From assembly GCA_030616195.1 (NCBI GenBank), contig JAUWXW010000049.1, forward strand, positions 1 to 8,982: a stretch of DNA of 8,982 nucleotides. Reading direction: 5' to 3'. The notes below the pieces were generated by a model. That model searched no databases. It saw only the letters and a program-made list of their open reading frames with translations, and had not been told where the DNA came from. Each line of letters begins with the position of its first letter. Positions within the stretch are counted from its first letter, which is position 1. Source of the stretch: Chloroflexota bacterium. Its GTDB lineage: Bacteria; Chloroflexota; Dehalococcoidia; RBG-13-53-26. Below are positions 6,662-8,982 of the stretch, piece by piece. The position numbers and the translations under genes were made by a program.

Positions 6662-7483
6662 ATGGCATTGAAAATATATAAACCTACCTCTCCAGGTAGA
6701 CGAGATATGACCGGGCATACCTTTGAGGAGATTACCAAGAAAAGGCCGGAAAAGTCTTTGCTTTTGCCCCTGAAAAGGAAGGCAGGGCGCAATAATCAAG
6801 GTAGGGTAACAGTGCGTCATCGCGGTGGTGGGGCCAAGCGGATGCTTCGCATTATTGATTTCAAGCGTGACAAAGTTGGTATTCCTGGCGAAGTGCTGGC
6901 CATTGAGTACGATCCCAATCGTTCATCTCGCATTGCATTGGCTCAGTATGCCGACGGAGAAAGGCGTTATATCATTGCGCCGTTGGGTTTGGCGGTTGGG
7001 GACATCATCTCCTCAGGCCCCGGTGCTGAGGTGAAGGTAGGCAATGCTCTGCCTTTACAGCAGATCCCTGCCGGTACGATGGTCCACAATATTGAGCTTC
7101 AGCCAGGCAGGGGAGGGCAGATAGTACGCAGTGCTGGAGCTGCTGCCCAGATTATGGGGCGAGAGAGCAATTACACTCTAGTGAAGTTGCCCTCTGATGA
7201 ACTGCGCAGGATTCGGAGCGTTTGTATGGCTACCATTGGTCAGGTGGGCAATTTGGATCATCAGAACATAACTCTGGGTAAGGCAGGACGCAACAGGTGG
7301 TTGGGGCGGCGACCAACAGTACGAGGTTCAGCAATGAGCCCACGCGATCACCCACATGGCGGAGGAGAGGGCAGATCCCCTCGGGGAATGAATCCTAAGA
7401 CTCCATGGGGCAAACCAGCTTTGGGTTACAAAACCCGGAGGAACAAATCAAGCGATAAGATGATCGTCAAACGGAGAAAGTAG
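6662..7483 (+). CDS. rplB: 50S ribosomal protein L2 (uL2)
   Basis: L2 is a core 23S rRNA-binding protein near the peptidyl transferase centre, needed for subunit association. The 273 residues equal the E. coli length. Present are the basic N-terminus ([14 protein letters not shown]), [20 protein letters not shown] (41-60), the OB-fold and SH3-like barrel core with [22 protein letters not shown] (83-104), and [22 protein letters not shown] (142-163). The C-terminal signature is [17 protein letters not shown] (226-242). His230 corresponds to E. coli His229, implicated in peptidyl transfer. The motif reads [13 protein letters not shown] rather than the common [13 protein letters not shown], a mild substitution. 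ATG 6662 follows the rplW stop by two bases, with GAGGG (6648-6652) 9 bases upstream. Confidence 0.98.
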   Translation: MALKIYKPTSPGRRDMTGHTFEEITKKRPEKSLLLPLKRKAGRNNQGRVTVRHRGGGAKRMLRIIDFKRDKVGIPGEVLAIEYDPNRSSRIALAQYADGERRYIIAPLGLAVGDIISSGPGAEVKVGNALPLQQIPAGTMVHNIELQPGRGGQIVRSAGAAAQIMGRESNYTLVKLPSDELRRIRSVCMATIGQVGNLDHQNITLGKAGRNRWLGRRPTVRGSAMSPRDHPHGGGEGRSPRGMNPKTPWGKPALGYKTRRNKSSDKMIVKRRK

Positions 7484-7487
7484 CATA

Positions 7488-7775
7488 ATGGGAAGGTCTG
7501 TCAAGAAAGGTCCATTTGTTGATGCCAAGCTTATGAAGAAGGTCGAGGCGGTCAACGTAGCGGGAGAGAAAACAGTGATAAAGACGTGGTCCCGTGCTTC
7601 CTGCGTCGTTCCTGAGATGGTGGGGCACACTATTGCTGTGCACGATGGAAGGAGGCATGTGCCTATCTTCATCACCGAGAACATGGTGGGACATAGGTTG
7701 GGCGAGTTTGCTCCTACTCGGACATTCAGAGGGCATGTGGGTAGGTCAGAGAGAGGTGTCCCGAGGAGGAAGTGA
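7488..7775 (+). CDS. rpsS: 30S ribosomal protein S19 (uS19)
   Basis: S19 lies in the 30S head, pairs with S13 and contacts the A-site finger bridge and tRNA. The 95 residues match the family throughout: [19 protein letters not shown] (2-20), [44 protein letters not shown] (about 31-74) and the basic tail ending GVPRRK. ATG 7488 follows the rplB stop by four bases, with GGAG (7473-7476) 11 bases upstream. The end of the gene carries the strong ribosome-binding site of rplV, and the stop codon overlaps the rplV ATG by one base. Confidence 0.98.
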   Translation: MGRSVKKGPFVDAKLMKKVEAVNVAGEKTVIKTWSRASCVVPEMVGHTIAVHDGRRHVPIFITENMVGHRLGEFAPTRTFRGHVGRSERGVPRRK

Positions 7776-8110
7776 TGAGGGTTAAGGCAGTAGCTAAATA
7801 TGTTGGCATATCTTCTCGGAAATTGAGTTTGGTCGCGGCGGTAGTACGAGGGCAAAAGGTGGAGGAAGCATTGGCTCTTCTTGATTTCTACACTACTCCG
7901 GCAGCCCGGGCAATAGCCAAGGTAGTAAAATCGGCAGCGGCTAACGCGGAGAATAATCATCAGATGTCTGTGTCAGATCTGAAGATTGTTGGTCTGTTTG
8001 TTGAGCAAGGGGCTACCCTAAAAAGGATCCGCGCCCAGGCTCGTGGGCGTGTAAGCCCTATTCTCAGGCACACAAGCCATATCACTGCTATTGTTGATAC
8101 GGAGGAATAA
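7775..8110 (+). CDS. rplV: 50S ribosomal protein L22 (uL22)
   Basis: L22 binds all domains of 23S rRNA, and its beta-hairpin lines the exit tunnel opposite L4, where macrolide-resistance changes can arise. The 111 residues show RVKAVAKYVGISSRKLSLVAAVVRGQKVEEAL (2-33), the central helices with AAANAENN (54-61), and the hairpin about 79-99 (GATLKRIRAQARGRVSPILRH). I place the start at ATG 7775 because AGGAGG (7764-7769) is 5 bases upstream and because the rpsS-rplV junction becomes a standard TGATG overlap. The GTG at 7772 would add one residue but is only two bases from the ribosome-binding site. Coupled translation with rpsS is likely. Confidence 0.97.
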   Translation: MRVKAVAKYVGISSRKLSLVAAVVRGQKVEEALALLDFYTTPAARAIAKVVKSAAANAENNHQMSVSDLKIVGLFVEQGATLKRIRAQARGRVSPILRHTSHITAIVDTEE

Positions 8111-8113
8111 TAA

Positions 8114-8982
8114 TTGGGGCAGAAGGTTCATCCCATAGGGTTCAGGATTGGCGTTATTAATGACTGGCGTTCAAAGTGGTATGCTGGCAAGAATTATGCC
8201 GAGTTTGTCCAGGAGGATATTCGCATTCGCAAGTTGATTGAATTAAAGGGCGGCGAAGCGGGCATTTCTAAGTTGGATATCGAACGCTGGGCAAAGGAAG
8301 TGGTTATAACCGCCTACACTGCCAGACCTGGAATTATGATTGGCCGGGGAGGACAGAGAGTAGATGAGTTGAGGCGCTCGCTGGAGAGCATGTGTGGGAA
8401 AAAAGTTCGACTCAATATACAGGAGGTTCGCGAGCCTGAGCTTGATGCCTATCTTGTGGCCAGGAGCGTAGCCAATCAGATTGAGCGTCACGTTGCTTAT
8501 CGCAGGGCTATGAGGCGGGCAATATCTCGTACCATGCAGGCTGGTGCCAAGGGGGTGAAGATAATGGTTTCGGGGAGGCTTGGTGGGGCTGAAATTGCCC
8601 GTAAAGCGACCTTCCATGAAGGCAGGGTACCCTTGCATACTTTGCGCGCTGACATCGATTATGGGCTTTGCGAGGCACGTACGCCGCTGGGGCGCATTGG
8701 AGTGAAGACCTGGATCTATAGAGGCGATGTGCTTCCTGAGCGTGTGGAGGCAGAGATGGAAGTCCCTGAGCCTGTTGCTGCGGTAGCTGAAGAGGAACTG
8801 CCAGGCGAAGAGGGTTCGGAACAAGCGATTGAAGAGATAGGAGGCGATGCTACAGCCGAAGAGGATGAAGCACCGGAGCAAGCGATTGAAGAGGTAGGAG
8901 GCGATGCTACAGCCGAAGAGGGTGAAGCATCGGAGCAAGCGATTGAAGAGGTAGGAGGCGATGCTACAGCCGAAGAGGGTGA
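8114..8982 (+). CDS. rpsC: 30S ribosomal protein S3 (uS3), TTG start, acidic repeat tail, cut by window edge
   Basis: S3 forms part of the mRNA entry site of the 30S and, in E. coli, of the ribosomal helicase. The visible 289 codons begin GQKVHPIGFRIGVINDW, the canonical S3 N-terminus. They continue with a type II KH domain whose GxxG loop is G77-R78-G79-G80 (GIMIGRGGQRVDELR). The C-terminal S3 domain includes VSGRLGGAEIAR (152-163) and GRVPLHTLRADIDYG, ending at about residue 210 (YRGDVLPER). From 211 on there is no lysine or arginine: the tail is rich in Glu, Ala, Gly and Val and becomes a 19-residue tandem repeat. The core of about 210 residues is normal for the family; the tail adds at least 79 residues and no stop is reached. 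The start is TTG 8114, three bases after the rplV stop, with GGAGG (8101-8105) 8 bases upstream. A TTG start in an essential, highly made protein is unusual. Confidence 0.96.
   Translation, partial: MGQKVHPIGFRIGVINDWRSKWYAGKNYAEFVQEDIRIRKLIELKGGEAGISKLDIERWAKEVVITAYTARPGIMIGRGGQRVDELRRSLESMCGKKVRLNIQEVREPELDAYLVARSVANQIERHVAYRRAMRRAISRTMQAGAKGVKIMVSGRLGGAEIARKATFHEGRVPLHTLRADIDYGLCEARTPLGRIGVKTWIYRGDVLPERVEAEMEVPEPVAAVAEEELPGEEGSEQAIEEIGGDATAEEDEAPEQAIEEVGGDATAEEGEASEQAIEEVGGDATAEEG
8819..8982 (+). repeat. 57-bp in-frame tandem repeats in the 3' end of rpsC
   Basis: Three direct repeats follow one another: 8819-8875, 8876-8932 and 8933-8982 (50 of 57 bases, cut by the edge). Units 1 and 2 differ at four bases; unit 3 is identical to unit 2 over all visible bases. 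Each unit keeps the reading frame and codes for EQAIEE(I/V)GGDATAEE(D/G)EA(P/S), seven acidic residues in 19 and no basic ones. The near-identity at DNA level, including synonymous positions, points to recent duplication by slippage or unequal crossing-over. Copy number beyond the window is unknown. Confidence 0.93.

Noticed and set aside
8243..8938. Long minus-strand ORF (231 residues) antisense to rpsC
   Set aside because: It lies entirely inside the clear S3 gene. Its repeated Cys/Phe-rich start is just the reverse reading of the 57-base repeats, and it has no recognisable domain.
1..8982. Search for CRISPR arrays, transposon ends, tRNA or rRNA genes, or defence genes
   Set aside because: No spaced repeats, terminal inverted repeats, cloverleaf-like segments or defence-type proteins were seen by eye. 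The only direct repeats are the coding ones in rpsC, which have no spacers.

Overview
The window is about 9 kb of bacterial chromosome dominated by a ribosomal-protein superoperon on the + strand. From position 1632 to the right edge the order is rpsL, rpsG, fusA, rpsJ, rplC, rplD, rplW, rplB, rpsS, rplV and rpsC (cut by the edge). This joins the classical str operon directly to the S10 operon with no tuf gene between fusA and rpsJ. The gene order, moderate GC content, 140-residue S12 and flanking accessory genes suggest a deep-branching non-proteobacterial lineage. A Chloroflexota (Dehalococcoidia-like) origin is my best guess, but that is an inference from general knowledge and no search was possible.

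Left part (1-1631). Positions 111-521 encode only the C-terminal dinucleotide-binding part of an Old Yellow Enzyme / 2,4-dienoyl-CoA reductase-type flavoprotein, and no complete upstream frame exists, so it looks like a gene remnant. It converges on a minus-strand SRPBCC (polyketide cyclase-like) gene at 693-1253, with a 171-base gap holding only weak hairpins. The SRPBCC gene has a near-perfect promoter so close to its GTG start that its mRNA would be essentially leaderless. A small unrecognised + strand ORF (about 1256-1567) fills the space before the operon promoter (1564-1592).

Right part (1632-8982). The genes are very tightly packed: TAATG overlaps join rpsJ-rplC and rplC-rplD, TGATG joins rpsS-rplV, and gaps of 1-4 bases separate most others. 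The exception is the 83-base rpsL-rpsG gap. It holds a hairpin whose 5' arm lies in the last codons of rpsL and which is followed directly by seven T residues, a candidate attenuator. It sits where S7 feedback acts in E. coli. The products build the 30S subunit (S12, S7, S10, S19, S3) and the 50S subunit (L3, L4, L23, L2, L22), and EF-G drives translocation.

The most unusual protein feature is S3. It starts with TTG and, after a normal core of about 210 residues, carries an acidic tail built of near-identical 57-base (19-residue) tandem repeats running off the edge. I see no defence system, CRISPR array, transposon or RNA gene. No terminator follows the operon inside the window, so it continues to the right.
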